64,000 nucleotides of DNA from Falsirhodobacter sp051195255 (GCF_051195255.1 NZ_JBNJLK010000002.1:434001-498000), one strand, 5' to 3'; counted from the stretch's first letter, positions 8,670-17,924 are shown. A program made the numbers and translations. The notes: generated by a model not told the origin, from the sequence alone.

Positions 8670-10109
8670 ATGATCTCCAGACGTTTCATCATGGGCGGTT
8701 TGGCCGCCATCGCCGCGGTGCCCGGATGTGCCGGTGCCCCCGCCGTATCCCCCCGCCCGCCGGTGCGCCTGACCAGCACCGGCGCGGCCGAGGCGCTGAT
8801 CGCGCGCTCGGGCGTGTCGGGCAGCGTGGCCTTCGTGGTGGCCGACGCCTCGGGCCGGGTGCTGGACAGCCGGGGCGGGGACGGCACGCTGCCGCCGGCG
8901 TCCACGGCCAAGGCGATCACGGCGCTGTACGCGCTGGACCGGCTGGGGCCGGGCTTCCGCTACGCGACCTCTCTCATGGCGTCAGGGCCGGTGTCGGGTG
9001 GGGTGGTGCAGGGGGATCTGTGGCTGGCGGGTTCAGGCGATCCGACGCTGGACACGGACGCGCTGGACGCGCTGGCGGCGCAGCTGGCCGCGCGGGGCAT
9101 CCGCGGCGTGACGGGGCGGTTCATGGCCTATGGCGGGGCGCTGCCGCTGATCGCGCAGATCGACCCGCAGCAGCCGGTGGGCGCGAACTACAACGCCGCC
9201 ATCTCGGGGCTGAACCTGAACTTCAACCGCGTCTATTTCCGCTGGGGCGCGGGGGGTGCGGGGGCCAGCCTTGATGCGCGGTCGGGCCGCGTGGTGCCGC
9301 CGGTGACGATGTCGCGGATGCGCGTCGTGGGACGCAGCAGCCCGGCCTACACCTATTCGTCCGGGCAGGGGATCGACAACTGGACGGTGGCCTCGGCCGC
9401 GCTGGGCCGCGGGGGCAACCGCTGGCTGCCGGTGCGCCATCCCGACGATTACACGGCCGAGGTGTTCCGCTGGCTGGCCGCGCGCCACGGTGTCGCGCTG
9501 CCGCAGCCGGTGGTCACCCGTTCGGCCCCGTCCGGGACGGTGCTGGCCACCCATGCCAGCGGCCCGCTGACCGAAATCCTGTCCGACATGCTGGAATATT
9601 CCAACAACATGTCGGCCGAGGCCGTGGGGCTGACCGCCTCGCGCCAAGGGTCGCTGGCGGCCTCGGGCGCGGCGATGAGCCAGTGGGCCGCGGCCAAGTA
9701 CGGCGTGGCGATGGACCTGCGCGACCATTCGGGCCTGTCGGGCCGGTCGCGCGTGGCCCCGGCGCAGATGGTGCACGCGCTGGCCCTGGCGCAGGCCGAT
9801 CCGAACGGGCGCTACCTGCGCGGCCTGATGAAGAACGAGGGGCTGTTCGACGCCAATGGCCGCGAACGCCTGTCGGACGCGATCCGCATCAAGGGCAAGA
9901 CCGGCACGCTCAACTTCGCGTCGGGGTTGGTGGGCTATGTCAGCGCGGGCGGGGTGGAGCGTGTCTTCGCCATCTATTGCGCGGACCTTTCGCGGCGCGA
10001 AGGGTTGGATTCGGACGAGGAAGCCCGCCCCGTCGGCGGGGCCGCATGGACGCGCAACGCGCGCATCCTGCAAAGCCGCCTGATCGAGGCGTGGGTCGCT
10101 CAGGCCTGA
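8670..10109 (+). CDS. dacB: D-alanyl-D-alanine carboxypeptidase/endopeptidase (PBP4, peptidase S13)
   Basis: Periplasmic low-molecular-mass PBP of family S13 that trims or cleaves peptidoglycan cross-links. All three active-site motifs are present: S78-T-A-K81, S-N-N (in YSNNMSAE, about residue 312) and K-T-G-T (about 411). The N-terminus SRRFIMGGLAA followed by AVPGC looks like a twin-arginine export signal ending at a possible lipobox cysteine (Cys20), unusual for PBP4. The start at 8670 fits that signal better than the upstream TTG. The last 10 bases overlap the convergent TerB-like gene. Confidence 0.93.
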   Translation: MISRRFIMGGLAAIAAVPGCAGAPAVSPRPPVRLTSTGAAEALIARSGVSGSVAFVVADASGRVLDSRGGDGTLPPASTAKAITALYALDRLGPGFRYATSLMASGPVSGGVVQGDLWLAGSGDPTLDTDALDALAAQLAARGIRGVTGRFMAYGGALPLIAQIDPQQPVGANYNAAISGLNLNFNRVYFRWGAGGAGASLDARSGRVVPPVTMSRMRVVGRSSPAYTYSSGQGIDNWTVASAALGRGGNRWLPVRHPDDYTAEVFRWLAARHGVALPQPVVTRSAPSGTVLATHASGPLTEILSDMLEYSNNMSAEAVGLTASRQGSLAASGAAMSQWAAAKYGVAMDLRDHSGLSGRSRVAPAQMVHALALAQADPNGRYLRGLMKNEGLFDANGRERLSDAIRIKGKTGTLNFASGLVGYVSAGGVERVFAIYCADLSRREGLDSDEEARPVGGAAWTRNARILQSRLIEAWVAQA

Positions 10110-10528
10110 AGGCGGGCGTGGCGGGCGCGGGCGCCGCGTTCGATCGCGGCGGCGTGCAGGCGGTCCAGCCGCAACTCCTCGCGGATCTCCTCCAGCAGGC
10201 GCAGTTCGGTCTGATACAGGCGGCCGTCGGCGGCGGCCACGTCGCAGGCCAGGGCATAGGCCGTTTCAAACAGGCGTTCGTCCAGCGCGGCGCGCACCAG
10301 GGCGAACAGCGCGTCCAGCCCGTCCTCCTCGTTGAACAGGTCGAACACGACGCGGGCCACGTTGCCCAGACGGTCGATGTCGTATTCGGCAAAGACGGGC
10401 AGATGGTTCAGCATCTGCTGGATCGCGACCAGTTCCGACGTTTCCACCGCCCCGTGCGAGGCGGAAACGGCGATCATCAGCGCCAGAAGCGCGTCGGGCT
10501 GCGAAAGGGAGGGGATGGTGTCGTCCAT
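10100..10528 (-). CDS. TerB-like (tellurite-resistance fold) protein
   Basis: A 142-residue all-helical protein resembling the TerB/DjlA N-terminal fold. The DDTIPSLSQPDALLALMI start and the ACDVAAADG repeat-like acidic turns (about 97-105) resemble the TerB metal-binding acidic positions. Proteins of this kind are widespread in Rhodobacterales without the other ter genes, so a role in tellurite resistance is not implied. It stands alone, convergent with dacB and divergent from lysS. The start at 10528 is 71 bp from the 10600-10626 region upstream of lysS. Confidence 0.7.
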   Translation of the reverse strand: MDDTIPSLSQPDALLALMIAVSASHGAVETSELVAIQQMLNHLPVFAEYDIDRLGNVARVVFDLFNEEDGLDALFALVRAALDERLFETAYALACDVAAADGRLYQTELRLLEEIREELRLDRLHAAAIERGARARHARLQA

Positions 10529-10626
10529 GGTCGTGTCCTTCTTTTGTCCAGATTATTGACGCGCAGGGGTGTCGGCAATAGACCACGCGCAGCGGCAGGG
10601 TGCCGCGCAACAAGGGAGATGTGCCC

Positions 10627-12204
10627 ATGACGGCCCTTCAGGACGCCGCGATGAATTCCAAAGCCTGGCCTTTCGAGGAGGCCCGCCGGATTCTGAAACG
10701 CGTCGGCGGCAAGGTGCCCGAAAAGGGATACGTCCTGTTCGAGACGGGCTACGGCCCTTCGGGCCTGCCCCATATCGGCACCTTCGGCGAGGTGGCGCGC
10801 ACCACCATGATCCGCCGTGCGTTCGAGGCGATCTGCGACATCCCCACGCGCCTGATCTGCTTTTCGGACGATCTGGACGGGATGCGCAAGGTGCCCGACA
10901 ACGTCCCCGAGCAGGAGATGCTGCGCGAGAACATCCAGCGGCCGCTGACCTCGGTTCCCGATCCGTTCGGGGAATACGACAGCTTCGGCGGCCACAACAA
11001 CGCCATGCTGCGCCGGTTCCTGGACACGTTCGGGTTCGAGTACGAGTTCTATTCGGCTACCGAATTCTACAAGTCCGGGCGGTTCGACGCGGTGCTGCTG
11101 CGCGCGGTGGAGCGATATGACGACCTGATGAAGGTGATGCTGGCCTCGCTTCGCGAAGAACGCAGCGCGACCTATTCCATCTTCCTGCCGATCAGCCCCA
11201 AGACCGGCCGGGTGCTGTATGTCCCGATCCGGGACGTGAACGCCCAGGACGGCACCATCACCTTCGACGACGAGGACGGGACCGAGACGACGCTGCCCGT
11301 CACCGGCGGCAACGTGAAGCTGCAATGGAAGCCCGATTTCGGCGCCCGCTGGGCCGCGCTGGACGTGGACTTCGAGATGTATGGCAAGGACCATTCCACC
11401 AACACGCCGATCTATGACCGGATCTGCGAGATCCTTGGCGGCAAGAAGCCCGAGCATTTCACCTACGAGCTGTTCCTGGACGAGAACGGGGAAAAGATCT
11501 CCAAGTCCAAGGGCAACGGGCTGACCATCGACGAATGGCTGACCTACGCCTCCACGGAATCGCTGTCCTATTTCATGTATCTGAAGCCAAAGACGGCCAA
11601 GCGGATGCATTTCGACGTGATCCCGAAGGCGGTGGACGAATACCACCAGCAGCTGCGCGCCTATGCCATGCAGGATGAGGCCAAGCGCGTCGACAACCCG
11701 GTCTGGCACATCCACAACGGCAACCCGCCCGAATCGAAGATGGTGGTGCCCTTCGCGATGCTGCTGAACCTGGCTTCGGTGTCGGCGGCCAAGGACAAGG
11801 CGGGGCTGTGGGGCTTCATCAAGCGCTATGCGCCCGACGCCTCACCCGAAGGGAACCCGGATCTGGATCAGGCGGCGGAATTCGCGGTCCGCTACTTCAA
11901 CGACTTCGTGGCCCCCAAGCGTCAGTTCCGCCTGCCTACCGATCAGGAGCGCGCGGCAATGGAGGATCTGCTGTCCCGCCTGCGCGGCTGGGACGGCGGG
12001 CTGGAGGACGAGGCCCTTCAGACCATGGTCTTCGCCGTCGGCAAGGAGCACGGGTTCGAGCCGCTGCGCGACTGGTTCAAGGCGCTGTACGAGGTGCTTC
12101 TGGGCGCGTCCGAAGGGCCGCGTTTCGGCGGGTTCATTGCCCTTTACGGCGTGGACGAGACGATCGCCCTGATCGAATCCGCGCTGCGCGGCGAGCTGGC
12201 CTGA
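10627..12204 (+). CDS. lysS: Lysyl-tRNA synthetase, class I
   Basis: Charges tRNA-Lys. This is the archaeal-type class I enzyme (LysK), which replaces the class II enzyme in many alphaproteobacteria. The 525-residue product has the class I signature HIGT at residues 49-52 and the KMSKS-equivalent KISKS at 290-294. An alpha-helix-cage anticodon domain follows. The ATG at 10627 is preceded by AAGGGAG at proper spacing; an upstream ATG at 10600 would add nine unconserved residues. Confidence 0.96.
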   Translation: MTALQDAAMNSKAWPFEEARRILKRVGGKVPEKGYVLFETGYGPSGLPHIGTFGEVARTTMIRRAFEAICDIPTRLICFSDDLDGMRKVPDNVPEQEMLRENIQRPLTSVPDPFGEYDSFGGHNNAMLRRFLDTFGFEYEFYSATEFYKSGRFDAVLLRAVERYDDLMKVMLASLREERSATYSIFLPISPKTGRVLYVPIRDVNAQDGTITFDDEDGTETTLPVTGGNVKLQWKPDFGARWAALDVDFEMYGKDHSTNTPIYDRICEILGGKKPEHFTYELFLDENGEKISKSKGNGLTIDEWLTYASTESLSYFMYLKPKTAKRMHFDVIPKAVDEYHQQLRAYAMQDEAKRVDNPVWHIHNGNPPESKMVVPFAMLLNLASVSAAKDKAGLWGFIKRYAPDASPEGNPDLDQAAEFAVRYFNDFVAPKRQFRLPTDQERAAMEDLLSRLRGWDGGLEDEALQTMVFAVGKEHGFEPLRDWFKALYEVLLGASEGPRFGGFIALYGVDETIALIESALRGELA

Positions 12205-12210
12205 CGTTGC

Positions 12211-12241
12211 GCCCCTCCGCGCGGTGGCGTCGGGGGGGCTT
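12211..12241 (+). terminator. Probable terminator after lysS
   Basis: Seven bases after the lysS stop, GCCCCTCCG (12211-12219) can pair with CGGGGGGGC (12231-12239) through a 9-bp stem with one wobble and an 11-base loop. Only TT follows, so termination efficiency is uncertain. Confidence 0.5.
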
Positions 12242-12291
12242 AACCGTCCGTTGATACTCCTGCCCGCAACTCAAGCGAGGCGAGGATTTCG

Positions 12292-14574
12292 ATGAACAAG
12301 GCGATTACCGACGGTCTGGTGTTGATGCCGCCGGCGTTCTCCCAGGGGCTGAGCCTTTGGTCGCGGGCGGATGGCGAAGCGGGGCAGGCCAGCTATGCCG
12401 GGCAGGCGAACGCGGCCTACGTCCCTTCGGACCAGGATTTCGCCGGCTGCATGGAGCTGCTGAAGCAGGAAGCCACGCAAAAGCTGCGCTGCTTCCAGTC
12501 CATCCCCTTCCAGCCCGGGCTTTACCTGCGCGTGACCGCCCGCGTGAAGGCGATCAGCGGCACCTTCCCGACCGTGCGGATCGCGGCATGGGCCGGTGAT
12601 GCCAAGGGCAAGGCCGTCAGCGTTCCCCTGACCGGCCCCGAAACCACGCTGAAATCCTATGGCGAGGTGGTCGAGGTCACCGCCATCATCGGATCGGGCA
12701 ACCGTCAGGGCGTCGACATGGTCTGGGGCACGGCGCCCGTCAACGCCCATCTTGGCCTCGACCTGACCGGTCCGAACGGCGGCGTGGTGCGGATCGACGA
12801 CATCGTGGTGGAGGATGTGACCTCCGTCTTCCTGCGCGACATGATGGGGATGGTGGACGTGCGCGATTACGGTGCGCTGGGCGACGGGGTCACCGACGAC
12901 CGGGCCGCCTTCCTGGCCGCCGACGCCGCCACCAACGGCCAGCGGCTGTTCGTGTCGCCCGGAACCTACTACATCGCGTCGCACCTGACGCTGAACAGCC
13001 GGGTGCGGTTCGAAGGAACGCTGAAGATGCCCGAAGCGATGCGGCTGGCCTGCACGCACAATTACGACCTCGACACCTATGCGGCGGCCTTCGGCGGCGA
13101 ATACCAAGGCTTCCGCAAGGCGCTTCAGGCGCTGTTTCACTTTACCAACCACGTCTCGCTGGACCTGTCGGGCCGCATCGTCGACATCCCGGAACCCGTG
13201 GACGTCGCCGCGCTGTCCGGCCTTGCCAATTTCGAACAGCGGCGCGTCCTGACCAACGGCCAGCTGAACGCGAACGCGAACGCGAAATGGGCCACGGATG
13301 TCGTCACCTCGGCCGCAACCTACAGCGTGTCCAACCCCTACCGGCTGACGGATGTGCAGAACGCGGCCAACATCGCCGTCGGCTCCCATGTCAGCGGTCC
13401 GGGCATCCCGCGCGAGATTTACGTGAAATCGGTGGATGTGGGCGCGGGCACGGTGGAACTGAACCTGCCGCCCGGCGCCACCGTGGGCACGCGCAAGCTG
13501 ACCTTCTCGCGCTTCAAGTATCTTCTCGACTTTTCGGGCTTCGCCAAGTTCTCGAAGTTCGAGATCACGGACGTGGAGATGCAGTGCAACGGTTATTGCA
13601 GCGCGATCCTGCTGCCCCCCGCCGGCACCATCTTCCGCCTAGCCCACAGCGTCATCAACAAGCCGCTGGACCGGGGCATCACCTCCATCGGGACCGGCTG
13701 CCAAGGGATGATCCTAGACGAGAACCAGTTCCTGTCGAACGAACAGGCCGTCACCGCCGTGGACCGCACGACGATCGCGCTGAACGTCAACGCCAACGAT
13801 GTGAAGCTGCGCCACAACCGCGTGGTGCGGTTCGCCCATTTCGCGGTGGCCAACGGGTCCGGCCACATGTTCATCGGCAACCACTTCTTCCAGGGGGACG
13901 GGGAAACGGCGGTGCGGCGCGCCGGCATCGTGCTGACCGAGATGAACTGCAAGACGCTGTTCACCGGCAACTATGTCGACAACTGCTTCCTCGAATGGAC
14001 GAACGAACATGACCAGAGCCCGGCCTTCAACTCCGAATTCTCCTATGGGGGGCTGACGATCACGGGCAACATCTTCATGGCCAGCGGGGTGCTTCCGTCG
14101 TTCCGGTGGCTGGTGGTGACGCCCCGTGGTGAAGGGCACTTCATCAACGGCCTCAGCGTGATGGGCAACGCGTTCCGGACCGTCAATGCCACGGTGGACC
14201 GGGTGGACATGGTGGATGAAACCTATGCCACGCTCACCTACAGCCGGTTCCGCAACACGGTGTTCCTGTCGAACACGTTCAACGGGATCACCCAGGCCAC
14301 CTTCAGCCCCGTCACGGTGGAGCATACGCAGAACACCGCATCGGCCACCTGGACGGTGGACGCGGGCGGCTTCCTGCCCTTCGGAAGCTGGGCGCGCAAC
14401 GTGACGGCGATCGTGGCCAAGGGCGCCATCACCGACGGGTCGGGCCGCACGCAACTGCCCGCCCCCTGGACCGAGGTGGAGCAGGGGACGACCAAGGCGT
14501 CGGTGAACCTGCGCTGGATGCAGGCGGTGCGCGGCGTGACGCAGGTGACCCTGCGCTGCGACAATCCGACCTGA
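12292..14574 (+). CDS. Right-handed beta-helix protein with pectate-lyase-3/GH28-like domain
   Basis: A 760-residue protein. Residues about 1-180 form a carbohydrate-binding-like beta module. Around residue 193 comes DYGALGDGVTDDRAAF, the hallmark start of the Pectate_lyase_3 (GH28-related) beta-helix found in many phage tailspikes, and the following repeats continue the helix. There is no signal peptide: the N-terminus is MNKAITDGLVLMPP with no hydrophobic core, so the protein must leave by lysis, type I secretion or as part of a particle. Rhodobacterales gene transfer agents carry head spikes that bind capsule, and this could be such a spike; that is inference. It is followed by a convergent marR gene 2 bp away and preceded by the lysS terminator. 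Confidence 0.75.
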   Translation: MNKAITDGLVLMPPAFSQGLSLWSRADGEAGQASYAGQANAAYVPSDQDFAGCMELLKQEATQKLRCFQSIPFQPGLYLRVTARVKAISGTFPTVRIAAWAGDAKGKAVSVPLTGPETTLKSYGEVVEVTAIIGSGNRQGVDMVWGTAPVNAHLGLDLTGPNGGVVRIDDIVVEDVTSVFLRDMMGMVDVRDYGALGDGVTDDRAAFLAADAATNGQRLFVSPGTYYIASHLTLNSRVRFEGTLKMPEAMRLACTHNYDLDTYAAAFGGEYQGFRKALQALFHFTNHVSLDLSGRIVDIPEPVDVAALSGLANFEQRRVLTNGQLNANANAKWATDVVTSAATYSVSNPYRLTDVQNAANIAVGSHVSGPGIPREIYVKSVDVGAGTVELNLPPGATVGTRKLTFSRFKYLLDFSGFAKFSKFEITDVEMQCNGYCSAILLPPAGTIFRLAHSVINKPLDRGITSIGTGCQGMILDENQFLSNEQAVTAVDRTTIALNVNANDVKLRHNRVVRFAHFAVANGSGHMFIGNHFFQGDGETAVRRAGIVLTEMNCKTLFTGNYVDNCFLEWTNEHDQSPAFNSEFSYGGLTITGNIFMASGVLPSFRWLVVTPRGEGHFINGLSVMGNAFRTVNATVDRVDMVDETYATLTYSRFRNTVFLSNTFNGITQATFSPVTVEHTQNTASATWTVDAGGFLPFGSWARNVTAIVAKGAITDGSGRTQLPAPWTEVEQGTTKASVNLRWMQAVRGVTQVTLRCDNPT

Positions 14575-14576
14575 CG

Positions 14577-15068
14577 TCAGTCCGACGGCATCGCGCTGGA
14601 CCGGCCAAGGCCCGGGTCCCGCACGATCTTGCGGCACAGGGCCAGAAAGGTCTCGCGTTCGGCGTTGTTCAGGGCGCCGAACATCTCCTCCTGCCGTTGA
14701 AGCACCTTTGCGCGGATCCGCCCCAGCAGGTCCGCGCCGCTTGGCGTCGGGAACAGCTGCTTGGCACGGCCGTCCGTGGCCGAGGTTTCCTCGCGCACCA
14801 GCCCGCGTCGCAGCAGAAGCCCCACCGCGCGGCTGATGGAATTCTGCGGCCGGGGGAACAGCGCCTGGATGTCGCGCGCACGCAGGCCTGGAAAGGTGAC
14901 GATCGCGTACAGCGCCGACCACGCCTGCACCGGCATGTCGTATTCGCGTTCGATGAAACGGTTGGTGATCTGGTTGTTGCTGAGCACGACATGGCTGACG
15001 GCCATGAGATAGCGCAGGTCCGACGCGAAGGTGTCGTCCAGCATCTGCGCAATGTCGGGCGTGGTCAT
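14577..15068 (-). CDS. MarR-family transcriptional regulator
   Basis: A 163-residue winged-helix dimeric regulator. The recognition-helix region QNSISRAVGLLLRRGLV (about residues 75-91) and the wing DGRAKQLFPT (about 97-106) are the MarR core. It is divergent from the membrane transporter gene at 15207, and the intergenic palindrome at 15125-15136 is a likely operator, so it probably controls that transporter and the linked hydrolase and perhaps itself. The effector is unknown. The start at 15068 was chosen by family length; the longer open frame upstream is an antisense shadow. Confidence 0.92.
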   Translation of the reverse strand: MTTPDIAQMLDDTFASDLRYLMAVSHVVLSNNQITNRFIEREYDMPVQAWSALYAIVTFPGLRARDIQALFPRPQNSISRAVGLLLRRGLVREETSATDGRAKQLFPTPSGADLLGRIRAKVLQRQEEMFGALNNAERETFLALCRKIVRDPGLGRSSAMPSD

Positions 15069-15124
15069 GTTCCTGGGTCCTGAAGCTTGTCGGCCTGCGG
15101 AGGGTATTCGCGATTGCGATATAC

Positions 15125-15136
15125 ATCCATATGGAT
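15125..15136. promoter_or_regulatory. Palindrome in the marR/transporter divergent region
   Basis: ATCCATATGGAT is a perfect 12-base palindrome, 57 bp from the marR start and 71 bp from the transporter start. MarR dimers bind such symmetric sites, so this is a candidate operator; the binding is inferred. Confidence 0.5.
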
Positions 15137-15206
15137 CAAACATCGTTCCTGCCGGAGCGACGGTCGTCCTTCCGCGTGTTCCATCCCCCAGGCGGAGTTC
15201 CGACCC

Positions 15207-16394
15207 ATGCCGCAATTGCTGGCCTTTGCCATCCTCGCGCTGATCCTGTTCATCGGCGACGCCGTATCCACCCGGACGAAGTCCTGGCTGCCTTCCGTGT
15301 TCGTCTGCGCCGTCCTGTTCCTGCTGGGGTACTGGACGTTCTTTCCCCCGGACATCGTGGCCCTTGCCGGCTTCCAGACGCCGATCGTGTTCCTGGCCAT
15401 GTATCTGCTGATCACGAACATGGGCACCCTTCTGTCGTTCGAGGAGCTGGCCCGGCAATGGCGCACCGTGGTCGTGGCGCTTTCGGGCATCGTCGGCATC
15501 GTGGCGCTGCTGATGACGCTGGGCGCGGCGGTGCTGGATTTCCAGACCGTGGTCGTGGCCACGCCGCCGCTGGTGGGCGGGGTCGTGGCCTCGCTGATCA
15601 TGTCGCAGGCCGCGGCCGAGGCGGGGCTGACCAGCCTGTCGGTGCTGGCGATCCTGATCTACGTGATGCAGGGCTTCGTGGGCTATCCGCTGACGGCGGT
15701 GATGCTGAAGCGCGAAGGCAACCGCGTGCTGGCCCGTCACCGTGCCGGCGAGTGGCAGGGGCCGGTGGCGGCCGCCGCGGGCCATGGGGCCGTGGCGGCG
15801 CCGCCGCGCCTGTTCGCCGCGATGCCGCCCGCCTATAACAGTCACTACTTCATGTTCCTGCGGCTGGGCGTGGTGGCCCTGCTGGCCTGGGGCGCGGCCG
15901 AACTGGCCAAACCCGTCGTCACCATCAGCCCCTTCGTGCTGTGCCTGGTGTTCGGCGTGATCGCCACGTCTGTCGGATTTCTGGAGCGTCAGCCCCTGCG
16001 GTCGGCCAACGCCTTCGGCTTCACCATCCTGATCCTGATGGTGTTCATCTTCGACGGGCTGAAGCAGGCCACGCCGCAGATGCTGGCGGAACTGGCCGTG
16101 CCGATGGTGGTGACCATCGCGATCGGCGTGCTGGGGATGTACGTGTTTTCCTTCGTCGTGGGGCGGCTTCTGGGCTTCACGCCTGCCATGGCCTTCGCCT
16201 GTTCGCTGACGGCGCTTTACGGCTTTCCCGCCGATTACGTCATCACGAACGAGGTGGTGAATACCCTGACCGACGACCCCGACGAGCGGGAGGTCCTGAT
16301 CGCGCACATGCTGCCGCCCATGCTGGTGGCGGGCTTCGTGACGGTGACCATGGTGTCCGTTGTTCTGGCCGGTATCTTCGCGGGGTGGCTGTGA
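15207..16394 (+). CDS. Multi-pass inner-membrane transporter, GltS-like in layout
   Basis: A 395-residue integral membrane protein with about ten hydrophobic segments and a cytoplasmic loop near residues 175-210. The two-half layout and the glycine-rich GGVVASLIMSQAAAEAGL segment in the first half (about 128-145) recall sodium/carboxylate carriers such as GltS, but I do not recognise the family firmly. Its stop overlaps the start of the M20 hydrolase gene (TGATG), so the two are co-translated. The product probably imports the substrate or exports the product of that enzyme. Confidence 0.6.
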   Translation: MPQLLAFAILALILFIGDAVSTRTKSWLPSVFVCAVLFLLGYWTFFPPDIVALAGFQTPIVFLAMYLLITNMGTLLSFEELARQWRTVVVALSGIVGIVALLMTLGAAVLDFQTVVVATPPLVGGVVASLIMSQAAAEAGLTSLSVLAILIYVMQGFVGYPLTAVMLKREGNRVLARHRAGEWQGPVAAAAGHGAVAAPPRLFAAMPPAYNSHYFMFLRLGVVALLAWGAAELAKPVVTISPFVLCLVFGVIATSVGFLERQPLRSANAFGFTILILMVFIFDGLKQATPQMLAELAVPMVVTIAIGVLGMYVFSFVVGRLLGFTPAMAFACSLTALYGFPADYVITNEVVNTLTDDPDEREVLIAHMLPPMLVAGFVTVTMVSVVLAGIFAGWL

Positions 16395-17710
16395 TGGAGC
16401 GTTTTGCCGATCCCCACCGCCTGGAACAGATGATCGAAGGTCTGGACCGCTTCACCGCCACGCCGGGCCAGGGCACGACGCGGCTGACCTGGAGCCCCGA
16501 GTTCCGGGGGGCAAGCGATTTCCTGCGCGCGCAGATGGAAGCCGCCGGCCTGACCGTGCGCGAGGATGCGGTGGGCAACCTGTTCGGGCGGCTGGAAGGA
16601 CGCGATCCGACGCTGGCGCCGGTGATCGTCGGGTCGCATTTCGACTCCGTCCCCAATGGCGGGCGGTTCGATGGCCCCGCCGGCGTGGTCACGGGGATCG
16701 AGGCGGCCTTCCTGTTCCGCCAGCACGGCCTGACGCCGGACCGCCCGATCGAGGTCATCGCCATGATCGAGGAAGAAGGCTCCCGCTTCGGGGGCGGGCT
16801 TCTCGCCTCCCGCATCCTGACGGGGCAGCTGGACCCCGCCGATCTGAACACGCTGGCCGATGACACCGGCGTCACGGCGGCCGAGGCGATGACGGCCTAT
16901 GGCCTCGACCCCGCACGGGCGGGGGAGGCCGTGCTGGCCCCCGGATCGGTCCATGCGTTCCTAGAACTGCACATCGAACAGGGCCCTGTCCTGGAAGCGC
17001 AGGGCGAGGATGTGGCCATCGTGGATCGCGTCGTTGGCCTGTCCCAGTTGAAGGTGACGTTCCGCGGGCAGGCGGGGCATGCGGGCACCACGCCGATGAA
17101 CGCGCGGCGCGACGCGCTGGTGGGCGCGGTGACGGCCCTGGCGCAACTGCCCGATCTGGCGCGCCGCATCGGGCGGGACTCGGTCCTGACGGTGGGCAAG
17201 ATGGAGGTGAGCCCCGGCGGCGCGAACGTGATCCCCGATCTGGTGGTCTTCACCGTCGACATCCGCGCGCCGGAGGAGTCCGTCGTCCGCCAGCTGATCG
17301 CCGAAACGACGGCGGTGATCCAGGCGGCCGGGGGCAACGGCCTGACGACCGAGGTGGAGGAGCAGCTGTTCGTTGCCCCCACGCCCCTGTCGGCCGCACT
17401 GCACGCCAGCCTGTCCCGCCACGCCGGGGCGCTGGGCCTGAAGCACCGGACGATGGTCAGCGGGGCCGGCCATGACGCGATGATTATGGCCGGTTTCGCC
17501 CCCACCGGCCTGATCTTCGTGCCCAGCCGGGGCGGCATTTCCCACGCGCCGGAGGAGTGGACGGATTACGCGCAGCTGGCGCGGGGCGTCGACGTCGTCT
17601 TCGCCACGCTGTGCGAGTTGACGGGTGTCAAACACAGGAGAAACATGCGTGAGCATTTTGGAATGCATGGTTCTCCGATCCAGAAAAGCTTTCCGGATGA
17701 GATTGTTTGA
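16394..17710 (+). CDS. M20 Zn-dependent hydrolase (N-carbamoyl-amino-acid hydrolase/allantoate amidohydrolase family)
   Basis: Binuclear metal amidase that cleaves carbamoyl or ureido groups. Ligands are visible in order: VGSHFDSV (His, about residue 80), GGRFDGPAG (Asp, about 91), IEEEGSRFG (Glu, about 126), LELHIEQGP (His, about 194) and SHAPEEW near 385. The GQAGHAGTTPMNARRDA dimerisation segment is typical. Sequence cannot distinguish L-carbamoylase, allantoate amidohydrolase and ureidoglycolate amidohydrolase; the nearby guanine deaminase favours purine-derived ureides. Family proteins normally end near CELTG at residue 411; the 27 further residues look unrelated and may mark a recombination junction. 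Confidence 0.88.
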   Translation: MERFADPHRLEQMIEGLDRFTATPGQGTTRLTWSPEFRGASDFLRAQMEAAGLTVREDAVGNLFGRLEGRDPTLAPVIVGSHFDSVPNGGRFDGPAGVVTGIEAAFLFRQHGLTPDRPIEVIAMIEEEGSRFGGGLLASRILTGQLDPADLNTLADDTGVTAAEAMTAYGLDPARAGEAVLAPGSVHAFLELHIEQGPVLEAQGEDVAIVDRVVGLSQLKVTFRGQAGHAGTTPMNARRDALVGAVTALAQLPDLARRIGRDSVLTVGKMEVSPGGANVIPDLVVFTVDIRAPEESVVRQLIAETTAVIQAAGGNGLTTEVEEQLFVAPTPLSAALHASLSRHAGALGLKHRTMVSGAGHDAMIMAGFAPTGLIFVPSRGGISHAPEEWTDYAQLARGVDVVFATLCELTGVKHRRNMREHFGMHGSPIQKSFPDEIV

Positions 17711-17924
17711 TGTGGGCAGCACGAGATCGAGAAGGTGGTGTGCGCGCAGACAAGGAGTTTCGGGTGCCTAAAGGACCGGCGCAGGGGCGGAACCGGTCAC
17801 GATAGGTGCCCAATGGTTCTCCTTTCCGTTGCCGTCATCGCCGTAACCGTTATGCTCAGGCTGGAATTCAACGCCCGGTCCTACCTCAACATTTCCAGCT
17901 TGCGAGGTGCCATGACAGCGAGCG
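17711..17924. other. Intergenic stretch between hydrolase and amidohydrolase pseudogene
   Basis: No gene is supported. Base composition is less GC-rich than in neighbouring genes and small open frames lack family resemblance. It lies between the odd C-terminal tail of the M20 hydrolase and the 3' end of a frameshifted gene. Confidence 0.4.

Noticed and set aside
10100..10528. Tellurite-resistance cluster with TelA
   Set aside because: The TerB-like and TelA genes are 48 kb apart, in unrelated contexts, and no terC, terD or terE gene is present.
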